Counted from the stretch's first letter, positions 53,404-63,969 are shown. The stretch is DNA of 64,000 nucleotides from Isoetes taiwanensis (GCA_021234155.1 JAJEKV010000057.1:4867821-4931820); one strand, 5' to 3'. A program made the numbers and translations. The notes: generated from the sequence alone by a model not told the origin.

Positions 53404-54787
53404 TTAAAAAAGCCAAGGAATTAGCATTCGTTCATTATTAGAAGGATATAGTTCTGATAATACATTGAGAACTTCAAAAAGTGCAGCAAGGTCGCTTTTT
53501 TTCCTTGCTTTTAGTACAACTTCTGTATGCAGTATTCTGACCTGGAGTAGAGCAGCAAAGCGAGATAAACTTTCTTATGGGTTTCACCAATCAACCATGA
53601 TTGAAAATACAAGAACACTTCACTACCTCTATTAGCAGCTCAAGTAGCTGAACTTCTTCTGGTGTCATTTTCCCACTAGTTTCAGCAGGATTCCAAGTCA
53701 AGTGATGAAGCCTCCTCCTCTTCAGAAGGTCCAAAAGAAGACTGTTCATTGTTGTTGCTATTTCGGAAATATACCCAGCAGAAAGAAGTGAAGATAGCAG
53801 TACCCTTTGCATGCAGCAACGAGAAAGTGTTCAATAGTGCATAAAAGATATATTATGATTGAAACCTTAACACAAGTAGATGGCAAACATCTTATACAAC
53901 TTCCTATTGTGAGCATTAAGCACGGACTTGTTTATATACTCATGTTAAATGCAGACTCATGTTTATATACTCATGGGAATTGGAGGTATCCTTATTTTGG
54001 ACTAGAACAGAACTATAATGGAAATTCATGGATTCGGTATATGAGTCAATTGGTCCTGACATGCATTGAAGTATGTGCTTAGGAATGCCTTAATGTGTTG
54101 CAAAACTGAGAGTATGAGTACAGAGTTACAGAACTGAGAGTATAAACACATAACAGACCTGAAGAATAGGTGATGCATGATGCTTGTTATCACCCATAGA
54201 TAGCTGCTCTTCTTGGAGAAACTGTATATACTCCCTAACCAGTTCCCATTGTTTATCTGTAACATGCACCAAAAATAATAATAAGCATCAAAAAATCATA
54301 ATCACCCAGTCAAACTCTTAAACAGGACTACATTATTGGTAAGACAAGACAACGAACAGTAAGTTGCTTTCTCACCAAATAAGACTAACATCTTTATTAA
54401 AGGTTGAAATAAATATCTACCTTTGAGCTCCCTTGTAAATGATTGCAAAATCACAGTCCCACATAAGAACTTTGCATGTTTACTCAATTTAGCAGCCTCA
54501 ATTAAGCTGCTTTATCAATTTCAAATCTTCCAAAGCAAAATTTGAAATGGCGGGAGACTATCTGTAAATTCAGCTCGCTTTCCAACGAATGTCCTAAATC
54601 AAATCATATAAAGTTATGTAAGAACATCGACTTTCCATGTTTGTAGAGAAAAAATACACAATCGGATGTACAAAACCTTCCGATTTGTTGTGTTTTTTCC
54701 ATCATCTTGAATTGCAGTAAGATGCTTAAAAATGGGGGCATCAAGAAATTTTGCTGACTTCAAGACAATAAGGTTCAACTTCCAAAT
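53404..54787 (-). CDS. Multi-exon gene, unrecognised helical protein (3' part, exon cluster B)
   Basis: Minus-strand exons have matching splice sites. 54677-54787 reads IWKLNLIVLKSAKFLDAPIF. About 54425-54485 reads KHAKFLCGTVILQSFTRELK. 54159-54256 reads KQWELVREYIQFLQEEQLSM. 53627 to about 53808 reads RVLLSSLLSAGYISEIATTM and PEEVQLLELLIE. 53404-53541 reads VRILHTEVVLKARKKSDLAA and ends PSNNERMLIPWLF and stop. The last two join in phase 0 by GT-AG. The protein is helical and leucine-rich, as in HEAT/ARM-type scaffolds, but I cannot name it. Exons between 54677 and 54500 are unclear. It may continue cluster A upstream or be a separate gene. Confidence 0.5.
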
Positions 54788-55009
54788 CTGAAGACAGAAT
54801 TACCTAGGTTAATATATACGCAACCATCATCTCCAACTTGCAATCTCTAAAGTCCTAACAAGCAGCCTTCAATTACCTTTAAAAATGTAAAAGGTTGAGC
54901 ATGTGTTATCCTACAGCAACTTAAGACACAAGACTGAACATTCGGCCTACAAAGGTTACCTTGGATGTTATAGTTAGATTAGCCAGTAACACATGCACAA
55001 CTTCCTCCT

Positions 55010-56829
55010 TTAGCTAGGATTTCCTTGTATATAATTGGAAGCAAGAAGCTCAAAAGAACGTTTAGCAAGCATCTCCCTTCTGACCCTTCGATCCTGTGGG
55101 TCAAGTAAAGGGACTCAGTACAGATCCAAAAGAGTAATATCAATTTCTTATCAAAGAAAATCATGGGCATATGCCTAAAAATCTCTTAGTCTTTCTAGAT
55201 CCATATCAAAAATTCCCATTTTCTATTACCACGTGCATTCCATTTAAGTCAGCGCGTGCGCTGAGAGTTTTAGATGACCACAAACACTAGATTACCTGTT
55301 AACATGGTGTTTCTCACTTTGTCCAACAGAGTTTTCATAGACTGCAAAAGATGTTTCGGAGTAACAAATTGCATAAGCTCTTTACAGGACAATGCAGCAT
55401 GTACAACATATAGCTGTCTTCTTAGTACTTCTGATAGAAAAGATCTTATCTGCACAAGCTACCAAAATCCATAAGCTCCTGAGCAAATCAAAGGAGACTT
55501 GACACTTAAAAGCCATGACCATCAGATATGTAAGAGGAGATTAAAACATAAAGAAGGATGAAAGCGATAAAGATAAATGGCCAACTTATAACAAATCCAA
55601 AGACATGATAAATTCTACCTCTGACTCTTTATCAAGAACTTCTGTTTCAGCAAGTTCAATGAGTCGGAGAAGGGAAGTTTTTCTAATTCGAGCCTGCAAT
55701 AATGTAAGATAGCATTATGAAAGCAAAAATTCAAAGAGTAATCTTTGTCAGCGATGTAATAAAAGCAAGACTACCTCAGAGTGGTCAACAGAAGCATACA
55801 GACTGGCATGAGAGTCAATCATTGGCATGTGTATACATCTGCTAAAAACCTCAGATAAGATATTGAGCCATTTGTCTTTGTCTTTTCCATCTGCATGTCC
55901 CTATGTAACCAAACCAAAACGGTAAAAAGCTTGAGCTGTTTTATTCCTTTATTTACTGCAAACAATATAGTACCTCCAAAAGGCAATCTATTGATGTGTC
56001 TATCTCCTTTGGAAAACGTTTCTCCAGTGCGAACAGAATTTTTTTTGCAACTGCCTCTGGGATTTCATTATAACAGGAATAAACACGTTAATTAACTACA
56101 TAAACAAGAAAATCTGAAAACTGCTTACTTGTGTCCTTCCCATTTGCATCCTCCTTTAAACAGGAATTAAGTAATTTTGATACTAACCAGTCACTAGCTC
56201 CACGAATGCAGCCGTCTCCTGTTTACTTCCCTTTTTATCACCTCCATGCAATTTTTACAATTTTAGAGTAAAAAATGCACGAGAACAATGAAACAAGATT
56301 AGGAAGATGCAAACGATTTACATTGAATCACAAATAATCTGCCTTTCCATGACCAAGACATCACCTTTTCAGCATCACAATCAATATTGTCCAAGATTCA
56401 CTTCTGCCTTTTGCTGCCTTTTTCTATTCAGAAGCCAATTTCTTGCAGTCATCACACCTGTAACAGAGGGATCAATAGTCTGTAAGATAAAATAATTTAG
56501 CAAGCAACATACGCCACCCAAAAACATGCTTACAACGACTGTATACAAGCCGAGCTAAAATTCCTAGAAACTTCTGAACAAGAACTTGAGATAAAAGTAC
56601 ATCAGGAGTGTTCACATCGTATTGCAGTTTGAACTTGGATGAGTCGCCTCCAAATGGGCATACTGCAAGCAGATCGATTGAATCCCATTCAATGAAAAAA
56701 TGGCCGTAGAGCTAGAGACCCAGCCCCTAGTGCAGGATTCTAAGTTTGATTCTGAATTGAAATTGGTAGAATCTGCCAAAGAGCGGGAGAACCCAGTTCC
56801 TGGCGCCAGATTATAAAATTGCGCGCCAT
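55010..56829 (-). CDS. Multi-exon gene, unrecognised helical protein (exon cluster A)
   Basis: Exons on the minus strand: 56534 to about 56700 (EWDSIDLLAVCPFGGDSSKF, LLSQVLVQKFLGILARLVYS); 56129-56218 (GCIRGASDWLVSKLLNSCLK); 55974-56056 (AVAKKILFALEKRFPKEIDT); 55775-55900 (DKWLNILSEVFSRCIHMPMI); 55619-55693 (ARIRKTSLLRLIELAETEVL); 55318-55449 (IRSFLSEVLRRQLYVVHAAL); 55010-55093 (DRRVRREMLAKRSFELLASN, stop). From 56218 on, all junctions are GT-AG with consistent phase. The join between the first two needs another exon, perhaps 56402-56457 (VMTARNWLLNRKRQQKAE), whose donor phase does not fit. A donor at 55295 in exon six could instead skip the stop. The protein is alpha-helical and HEAT-like; its family is not recognised. 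Confidence 0.6.
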
Positions 56830-56884
56830 GAACACCCGTCAAGCATTATTCGTGACGGGCCGAAATTTTAATCGCCATATATAA
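56827..56884 (-). promoter_or_regulatory. Possible TATA box and start for exon cluster A
   Basis: The minus strand reads GCTTTATATATGGC (TATA core at 56878-56883). About 50 bases downstream is an ATG (56827-56829) opening a short frame, MARNFIIWRQELGSPALW. Spacing suits a plant core promoter with a roughly 20-base leader. The link from this ATG to the first recognised exon would need a splice that I cannot place, so it is tentative. Confidence 0.3.
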
Positions 56885-57159
56885 AGCACCCACACCAAGT
56901 GTCGTTGACACTAAAAGTGTCCCCCAGCTATATGCGTTTACCCAGTACCTATTTTAATATATTAATTTTTAATCCATTTTTAATTTGTACTTTTCTTTTG
57001 TAAATATGCCTATGTGAATTCATTGACATGTTAAAATTACATGAATGCTTTTTGAAAATGGCACTTTTTTTTTTTTTTTTGAATTTTTATAATTTTTTCT
57101 TTAAAGATGCAAAATAAGCAAAATTTAAAAAAAATAAAGTTGACACAATTGCACTACAG
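56885..57159. other. AT-rich spacer between divergent loci
   Basis: Very AT-rich, with an 18-T run (57067-57084) and AAAAAATAAAG-type stretches. It separates the minus-strand exon cluster A from the plus-strand phosphatase-like locus and could hold both promoters. CAG at 57157-57159 is the likely acceptor for the latter, so upstream exons of that gene are lost or not recognised. Confidence 0.4.
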
Positions 57160-57706
57160 GTCATTAGTGCAATTGCTCCAGCATCTTATTCTAAGAATTT
57201 GCAGCCAGTTCTGGACCATATCTGCAACGTTTTTGCTATAAAACCTAAGTTTATATATAGTCAGGAGCATTGCTGGTCTCAACACAAACACCCTACTAAA
57301 CCGGACAAAGGATTGTTTGTGAAACCATCAATTGTGGTATGGAAAGAGTATCCAGAATACTATGGCAATACAATTCTAATTGATGATGAAAGATACAAGG
57401 CCACGATGAATCCTGCAGGAAGCTTTGTATGTCATTTCTCTTGGACACCAGTTGTACCTTGCGACAAATTTTGTCATGGAACTTATTCCCTGGCTTAGTG
57501 GTTTAAAAGTTGCTGCAGATGCTACGAGTTATGTGAAAGAGCACCCAATGAGTAATGAAATAGATGGCATTTCGAAGCAGGTTGAACAGATTTTACTAGC
57601 TAACTATGGCAATAACTTTGCTCAGTACATGGAGCCGGGAATGGAGAAATTGCCAAACTATTATTGGCCTCAAGAGTGGTCTATTGTTGGTACAGACTTT
57701 AACTGA
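57160..57706 (+). pseudogene. HAD/FCP1-type phosphatase-like gene, 5'-truncated and frame-broken
   Basis: From an acceptor at 57159 the frame reads VISAIAPASYSKNLQPVLDH, FIYSQEHCWSQHKHP and KPDKGLFVKPSIVVWKEYPE. It then gives NTILIDDERYKATMNPAGSF, and after a frame change near 57430-57440, LATNFVMELIPWLSGLKVAA. The segment T-I-L-I-D-D-x-x-Y-K-A-x-x-N-P is the late acidic motif of NLI-interacting-factor/FCP1-like HAD phosphatases, which also have the Q-E-H-C-W and K-P-x-x-K-x-L elements. The nucleophile motif D-x-D-x-T/V is upstream and missing here. The fragment cannot be catalytic as it stands. The frame 57425-57706 ends NYYWPQEWSIVGTDFN. Confidence 0.65.
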
Positions 57707-57829
57707 TATCTATTCTCCAGTTGTAGATATATACCGTTATTTTTGTTATTGAAAGTGCACATAAGTACTTGTTTTGGTACAAAGTGTTTTTTTCTAGATT
57801 TCAGTGTCTAGATACATATTTAACTGATC

Positions 57830-58277
57830 TTAATTTTCTTTGTAAATAAAGGGACTAATGTGCAAAAGACTATTAAGTTGTTAAGGGAAAGAATTCTATT
57901 ACGACCAAAAGTTCAAACTAACACGGAACTTGAATGCATGTACATTGGGTTGGGGACTGGTCATCCATGCCATACCGTTCTTCATAGAATTTGGGAGAAG
58001 TTAGACAATGTAGAAAATAAAAGAGAATGAGATCAAATGCAAAATTTTTTGGCAATAAATCGTTTGGTGCATAACCTTGGGGAAAGCCAATTGCACTTGA
58101 TGAAGAACGAATAGGATGATATAGATGGCCAGTGGCACGTGCATTTCCAAAAGCATGGACTCCTACTACTTTGGAGAGCACCTCTATAGTCAATTGGAAG
58201 AAAGGAAGGCATGATGCAATAATGATAAGATATAAGCCTCCTGATGACATTTTGGAAGTAGTTCATGAACTATGAAC
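57830..58277 (+). pseudogene. Decayed coding segment downstream of the HAD-like gene
   Basis: Plus-strand frames look protein-like but are broken. One reads NVQKTIKLLRERILLRPKVQ then ELECMYIGLGTGHPCHTVLH and IWEKLDNVENK (57855-58028). Another reads GKPIALDEERIG, stop, YRWPVARAFPKAWTPTTLES, then IVNWKKGRHDAIMIRYKPPD and ILEVVHEL with a stop at about 58274. It may be the 3' part of the same locus as the HAD-like fragment or a separate relic. I do not recognise the family. Confidence 0.4.
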
Positions 58278-58436
58278 CTATGATGTAAATGTACTATATT
58301 TATTTGTACGATATGAATATATAAACTAATTTTCCATGAAAATCTGTTCATGTCTTATCTTCATATTGATCAAAAGATATTCAATATTTATGCATTAAAC
58401 TTTATTCTATTCTTATCAAATTTGAATATACAAGTT

Positions 58437-58505
58437 ATTTCAATGTATATTGATGTACAACAGATGTACATTAGATGTACATTCACATGTACGTTCATAT
58501 TCACA
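58437..58505. repeat. Short tandem-like repeat of GATGTACA units
   Basis: Words of the form TTGATGTACAACAGATGTAC and ATTAGATGTACATTCACATG repeat every 10-15 bases. The same unit family reappears at 60385-60625. Both lie at or inside the transposase relic (58534-61098), so they may be subterminal or internal repeats of that transposon. Confidence 0.5.
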
Positions 58506-58533
58506 GATCTGAGTGAGTCCATGACATCTACAA

Positions 58534-61098
58534 TTATTGAATTTGTGATAGTAATGACTCATGAACTTCATCTGGAAAATGAAATGTTGTGGTTGCCACC
58601 TTCAGCTTGTAAGTTACTTTGTTGAATGGAATTCTAATCCCAATTATGGATTCTGCATGTACCAAAATATTCTTACTAGAAAGCAGTTTATATTTGTTGT
58701 GGCAGCCTGGGATTAGTTCACAATATTGCCCTTCGATGACACTAATATCAACAGAGCACTCATTTCCATAGTCATCAACCGAATCTTCTTCCAATGCGTG
58801 TTTTTCTCTGGCACATATTAGAACATAGTATGGGACACTTTCCATATTGTCTGATGCTGCAAATGATACAAAAATATCTGAAACTTCTACAATGTTATCT
58901 AAATTAGGCTTCTCTCTGCACATTCACATCATTTTTAGCTTCTCCACGAGAGGCAATATGATCTATGGGCTCCAAAGTTTTTAGGGACCAATCACCACGC
59001 ATTGTTTGTTCTCACAATTCAGCCAATCGAAGTTCATGCAAGCATCACTGAGAGTAGTCTGCAAAGCAGCTTCGTTGGGTCATTTTGGTAGACATAATGT
59101 ATCTGCTGAGTATCAGGTAAAGTCATGAAATTAAATGCTTATTGTCTGTTGACATCAGTTTTTTCAACCTCCCAAAATATCCTTTCACACTCAGAGTCCT
59201 TGGTCCTTAAAACTGCAAGCTATTGTTGCATCTGTCACTGACATGCCATTTTGTTTTCTTTACTCGCTCTCAAGCCACGACTTTGTTATATCAACCTCTC
59301 TGTCATGTGTGTCTTTTGTGTGTCTTTCCCATAGCCAGATCCAAAGAAATTCTATATCACTTAAATTTTGTTTTCAACATGGTATCTGCAGATTCCATAC
59401 CATGCCCGTGAAGATTTGAATTGAGATGCACAACCATCCCACCACAAATAATGAAGGTTTATATCACTATCTCCATGATTCTTAAGCCACTCCAGATGTA
59501 ATTTAAAAGCATGTTGCACAAAAGTGTCATGTTTCCTGTCATCTGAAACAAGAAAATGCAATGTTTTTTATAGCTTGTCTTCTTTTTTAATCATTGACAT
59601 ATGGACCAAAATCATAATTTGATCAGGATTCTAGTGCTCTGATTGCACTTCTATCCCTGGCTTCAATGTGTAGTTCTATGCAAAGTGAACAACAGACAAC
59701 ACACTATTATCAGGGAGTTTCTCGACACATCTTTCAAACTGTTTGCTCTGCCAGTGTGCTGTAAAGTTATGATTTGTAAACTTAGCAAGCTGATTTTTCA
59801 TGTTCATTAATAAAACAGATGCTTTGTCATGCTGATCAATTAATCTAAGCCTTCTGCATGTACCTTTCTTGGAAGGCTCATTGACGTATGCATGTATTTG
59901 CCAATCGACATTCTGAATGATTGTTCCATCTTTCTCTTTTGGACAGCTCTCTATCTTCTTTACTCCACATTCCTCACATTTACCTTTGATACTTTTCAAT
60001 CTATACCATTCATCTGTCAAATATTTCTCAGAACCTGTTGACCTCCACAAGATGATGACATTATCAAAAGTCTTCTTGTTTGCTTGACATACTCTACTGT
60101 TTTCCTGGGATGTATAAACACTGTTGCAGCAAGTGCAATTAACATGTAGAGCCCTCCTCATATCATTGAAAACCTTTCTCTATAGATCTGCTTGCTCATA
60201 TTTGACGCAACAACATATGTTCCTCTCTTTCAATTTTCTCATGCACTCAGATTTCAAATACTCGAGCTGTCAAACGCAAATCTTGGTATTAGAATTCTGA
60301 TATACAAACTGTTGATAAAGCTCAGACTGCAACAACACAAGCATTAGACAATGTTAGCAAAGAGATGCATCCAAAGTACTAGTCTATACATTTGTACATT
60401 GGATGTACGTCTGATGTACATCCAACTATTCAACTGATGTTTGAAATGTACATATAATGTACATGTATATTGAATGTACATCCATCTATATAAAATGTAC
60501 GTTGGATGTAAAGATAAAAGACTACTCAGCTTCATTACCTGAATGTAGATTTAAGTATAGACGGATGTAAATCTAGTAAGCAAGTACACGTTAAGTGCAG
60601 GTGGATGTACATGTAAATGTAAATGAATTAACATCTAGAAAGTACCTAATAACACTTCATTACAAGGTTTTTGCTGCTATGTAAGTAATGTAACAAACAT
60701 TGTGATGCAATATATGTCATGAAAACCATGTGCATTCATTAGTAGGTCACTGGGAAATTGTACAGGAACGCAAAGAAGAAAATCATAAAAGAAATGAGAA
60801 AACATAAGATTCCAATGAGAATTGATACAATAGCAAATTCCAATAAGAATTGATTCAATCGCAAGAGCAAATCTGTGAGATGTCAATGTATTATATTGCT
60901 TGTGTTCTCCTCTTCATGACATCTCTAACCTTCGTTGAAACTTTTGTATTATCAAGCCAAAATTCATGAACCTGATGCTTGATTGAATCATTGATTCTAT
61001 TTGATCTTGACCTCTTCCCTGCCAAAGCCCACATGTTTGCTCCATTTAATGACATTATCTTCCTTCTTGCTGCAGCTTTGAATAAATTTCTTGGTTGT
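58534..61098 (-). pseudogene. DDE-like transposase, decayed, multi-part
   Basis: Minus-strand pieces in order: 61098-60891 (RRKIMSLNGANMWALAGKR, RINDSIKHQVHEFWLDNTKV, RDVMKRR); 60270-60183 (LEYLKSECMRKLKERNICCC); 60161-59676 (CTCCNSVYTSQENSRVC, CEECGVKKIESCP, HNFTAHWQSKQFERCVEKLP, VVHFA); 59675-59361 (NYTLKPGIEVQSEH, FLVSDDRKHDTFVQHAFKLH, WWDGCASQFKSSRAW); 58923-58534 (LVHAESIIGIRIPFNKVTYK, FHFPDEVHESLLSQIQ). The series (basic helical N-terminus, Cys-rich module, x-D-F-A-E-N-Y-like motif, D-G-C-A-x-Q-F-K motif) recalls an uncharacterised transposase-like family I associate mainly with cnidarians and other invertebrates. The expected E of FAENY and W of EHWNP are in-frame stops, so the gene is dead. 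Confidence 0.55.
60385..60625. repeat. Diverged repeats of GGATGTACAT units
   Basis: About 15 units such as TTGGATGTACGTCTGATGTAC, ATAATGTACATGTATATTG and GGTGGATGTACATGTAAATG occur here, many palindromic (TGTACA core). They fall between two coding pieces of the transposase relic, where an intron would sit, and match the units at 58437-58505. Confidence 0.55.
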
Positions 61099-61553
61099 TG
61101 TTGAACCACAAGTGGTGCAACGTGTTTTTGTAGACCATTTGAGCATATTTGGGGCATATAATAATGGTTAGGTCTTAAGGGCTTGGATTAAGTGGTGGAA
61201 GTGGATGGTTAAGATGAAGTGGCAAAATTGATGGTTGTGATGAAGAGGTGGAAAACAATGGTGGGGATTAACAATGTAAAGCATAAATAATTTGAGGAGA
61301 TACTCTCTCCTCCTCTTCCTTCACGTTTAAAAAGAGAGCATAGTGGCAATGCTCATATGAGGAGGGTGGCAGCCTCCTCATGCTTATGTTGAAGGCCCTT
61401 GCAAGGGGAGTTGCTATGTATTATTTCTTATCGAATATTAGCTTTCCTTTTGAAATTCTGGTGCAAATTTGGATTCTGGACTTGTTGTTATTCAGTGATT
61501 TCAATTGAAGATTTTTTGTGGATGTTGGCCTGGCTGGGGAACCAGGTTCAACA
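61099..61553 (+). repeat. LTR of a third retrotransposon family, copy A
   Basis: It begins TGTTGAACCACAAGTGGTGC and ends CCAGGTTCAACA, giving TG...CA with a 9-bp terminal inversion (TGTTGAACC/GGTTCAACA). It matches copy B (62794-63312) apart from about 60 bp of extra repeated sequence in B. It is followed by TTATGGCACTCTCGGT (61554-61569), also present after copy B, which is probably the primer site. It was inserted into the 5' part of the transposase relic, cutting the protein at 61098. Confidence 0.8.
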
Positions 61554-61569
61554 TTATGGCACTCTCGGT
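61554..61569 (+). other. Putative primer-binding site of the third LTR family
   Basis: TTATGGCACTCTCGGT lies immediately after LTR copy A and is repeated exactly after copy B (63313-63328). The sequence following each then differs. A conserved TGG-starting stretch 2-3 bases after an LTR end is where reverse transcription is primed. I cannot assign the tRNA from memory. Confidence 0.5.
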
Positions 61570-62793
61570 GGGACCTGGTCTTTAGATCAGGTTTTCTTCC
61601 CCAATGAGCTATGGTTGAAGAAAAATTCAAGCTTTAATGATGGAAGTAGATGCAGCAGAGTTATTTTGTAGAAGACCCATATGAATATTATGAGTTAAGG
61701 TGCAGCAGCGTGTTTTCTTGAAGACCCATCCACTACATCTGTTGTATATATTTCTCTGTCTGATACTCTTGATATATTTCTCTGTCTGATACTCTTCGGC
61801 GGACTCTACCTGCAAAAGAAACAAGCCAAATGATCGTCAGTTCCTGCTAGCCCTTTCTCCAAATCATTTTGTGCTTTTCGCTGTTGCTTCTTTTCTACAG
61901 TAAATATTTGCTAGCTAACATTCATATCATATCCTTTGCTTGATTCTGTTCCTTTTGCTCAGCCTTTCTGTATCACTTGCCTCATAGTTCTGTTTCGTTT
62001 CCTTTGTCGAATCTGCACAAACATAAAAAAAAAGTGAGAAATGAGTTTTTTCTTCTTGTGCCTCGTCTACTCTGCCATTGCTGAGCTCTTTGCCGGAATC
62101 ATCTCCACCGTAATCGCTTTCTGCTCTGCCAGACTACTGTATTGAAGCAGCTACGAAATCATTTGACGCCATAGCCAAACCTTACACCTGCATCGCCACT
62201 GTTTACTCCGCCATACCTCATCTATTTTTGCCTCTTCCGATCCACCGCCTGCCTTCCTGATGCATTCCAATCGCATGCCCTAACCCTAAGAGTTTTATCT
62301 TCCTCTTTTTTCTATGTTACCATTGCAGAAACATTATTTTAGAGCCAATTATTTTTGGGACACCCCACGGTTTTGTGCAACACTTCGACCATTGCCCCCA
62401 CCCTTTGTTTGCTATTGCGGATATTCATGGTTTTGTTGGGCACCCCATGGTTCTTGTTGGTCACCCCATGGTTCTTGTTGGGACACCCTAAGATTTTGCC
62501 AATGTATGACATGCACTAATGATGCTATTTTATAGAACTTTATTATATTATTTTGCCAAGGAGGGTTACTTCCGCGTGGACCAGAGCCACAGTAGCCAGT
62601 GCGGATGTTGGGAGTAGCTTTCTTGGACTTGTTGAGTATGGTTATCCACACGTGGTCCAGAGCCAAAGTAGCCAGTGCGGGCGTGTGGATGTGCCCAGCT
62701 CATTTCTCATTTTTGTGTACTTCATAATGTATCTTTAAGTGCTATATTATGTGTTGGGCCGAGGGGACCGGCCCACTTCTTTTTGGGGCATAA
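61554..62793 (+). mobile_element. Internal region between the two LTR copies, non-coding
   Basis: It starts with the putative primer site. No gag or pol codons are seen in its 1240 bp. It holds a duplicated TATATTTCTCTGTCTGATAC (61747 and 61773), a tandem CACCCCATGGTTCTTGTTGG (62441 and 62462), and two units sharing CAGAGCCACAGTAGCCAGTG / CAGAGCCAAAGTAGCCAGTG (62581 and 62659). Either it is a non-autonomous element with swapped internal sequence, or a mosaic of unrelated DNA. Confidence 0.5.
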
Positions 62794-63312
62794 TGTTGAA
62801 CCACAAGTGGTTCAACATGTTTTTGTAGACCATTTGAGCATAGTTGGGGCATATAATAATGGCTAGGTCTTAAGGGCTTGGATTAAGTGGTGGAAGTGGA
62901 TGGTTAAGATGAAGTGGCAAAATTGATGGTTGTGATGAAGAGGTGGAAAACAATGGTGGGGATTAACAATGTAAAGCATAAATAATTTGAGGAGATACTC
63001 TCTCCTCCTCTTCCTTCACGTTCACAAAGGGAGCATGGTGGCAATGCTCATATGAGGAGGGTGGCAGCCTCCTCATGCTTATGTTGAAGGCCCTTGCAAG
63101 GGTAAGTTCTTTATATATTATCTTCTTATTGAATATGGTTTTGAAGTTTTGATATAAATCTGGGTTTTGAAGTTTGATACAAATCCGGCTTCTTGGGGAA
63201 ATTGTCATTCAGTGATTCGGTGATTTCTGAAAGATTCTGTGGTGAAATTGTCATTCAGTGATTTTTGAAAGATTCTGTGGGTGTTGGCCTGGATGGGGAG
63301 CCAGGTTCAACA
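62794..63312 (+). repeat. LTR of the third retrotransposon family, copy B
   Basis: Starts TGTTGAACCACAAGTGGTTC, a near-perfect hairpin, and ends CCAGGTTCAACA. It is 519 bp. Compared with copy A it has an internal duplication (GTCATTCAGTGATTTTTGAAA type, about 63205-63280). The same TTATGGCACTCTCGGT follows it, so it is oriented as a 5' LTR for the element running off the right edge, while also closing the 61099 element. Confidence 0.8.
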
Positions 63313-63969
63313 TTATGGCACTCTCGGTTTGACGGCGGGATCTCTAGAAAGTTACAACTAGCTTGCATGGGGGTTGTACTAAAAAATGAAAAGATGGAAG
63401 TGCTTGCAAAGAAAGGGGATCTCCTCCACGGCTGTACGTCCAATGCAGCAGAGTATAGAGCGTTATTGGCTGGTCTAACAATTGCGGAGGAATATGGCAT
63501 CACACATCTTCATATTAGAGGCGATTCACAACTTGTCTGCAATCAAGTCCTTGGAGATTACAGAATTAGAAATGAACATCTATTGCCGTTGTGTAGTGAA
63601 GTACATGCTAAATTAGTAGCTTTTGCTTATTGGAAAATAAGTCATGTGCCACGCAAACATAATTCAGAGGCTGATGCATTATGCAAGGCTGCCTTATTTG
63701 ATCACCTTTGTCAGGGAGCAATTAAAGAGGAAGATATAGACGAAGAAGATTTAGCGAAATTGCATCCAATACTCGTTGTTGACGTTGCAAGTGAAGAGCA
63801 CATTTTTGAGATCACTATTGTGAAGAATGGTCAAGAAAGGAAATTAGCTTTGGGGGCCTTAGCTAATGCACAGGAAAAAGACGACCTTGCTCAATTATTC
63901 CAAGAATATTCAGATATATTTGCTTATGACTATTCAGAAATGGAAGGTGCGTCTAAGGATATATATTAA
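63313..63969 (+). CDS. Retrotransposon RNase H domain followed by the start of a gypsy RT region
   Basis: The frame from the LTR edge reads SRFDGGISRKLQLACMGVVL, NAAEYRALLAGLTIAEEYGI, HLHIRGDSQLVCNQVLG and SHVPRKHNSEADALCKAAL. This is a type 1 RNase H with the acidic positions D (FDGG), E (AAEYRA), D (RGDSQL) and D (EADAL). After an acidic linker comes LFQEYSDIFAYDYSEMEGAS, which matches the segment that normally stands just before gypsy RT (Y-x-D-V-F-A-W-S-Y-x-D-M). The stop at 63967-63969 is followed by FEIKLKPEAK in frame, so one in-frame stop interrupts it. RT itself is beyond the window. RNase H before RT is unusual; the leader fuses to RNase H within about 20 bp of the primer site. Confidence 0.75.
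   Translation, partial: LWHSRFDGGISRKLQLACMGVVLKNEKMEVLAKKGDLLHGCTSNAAEYRALLAGLTIAEEYGITHLHIRGDSQLVCNQVLGDYRIRNEHLLPLCSEVHAKLVAFAYWKISHVPRKHNSEADALCKAALFDHLCQGAIKEEDIDEEDLAKLHPILVVDVASEEHIFEITIVKNGQERKLALGALANAQEKDDLAQLFQEYSDIFAYDYSEMEGASKDIY

Noticed and set aside
53217-53441. Plus-strand ORF of 74 codons
   Set aside because: Antisense to a better-supported minus-strand exon with proper splice sites.
57918-58266. Minus-strand ORFs of 77-110 codons
   Set aside because: They lie antisense to plus-strand codons (PKAWTPTTLES, GRHDAIMIRYKPPD) that look like real protein.
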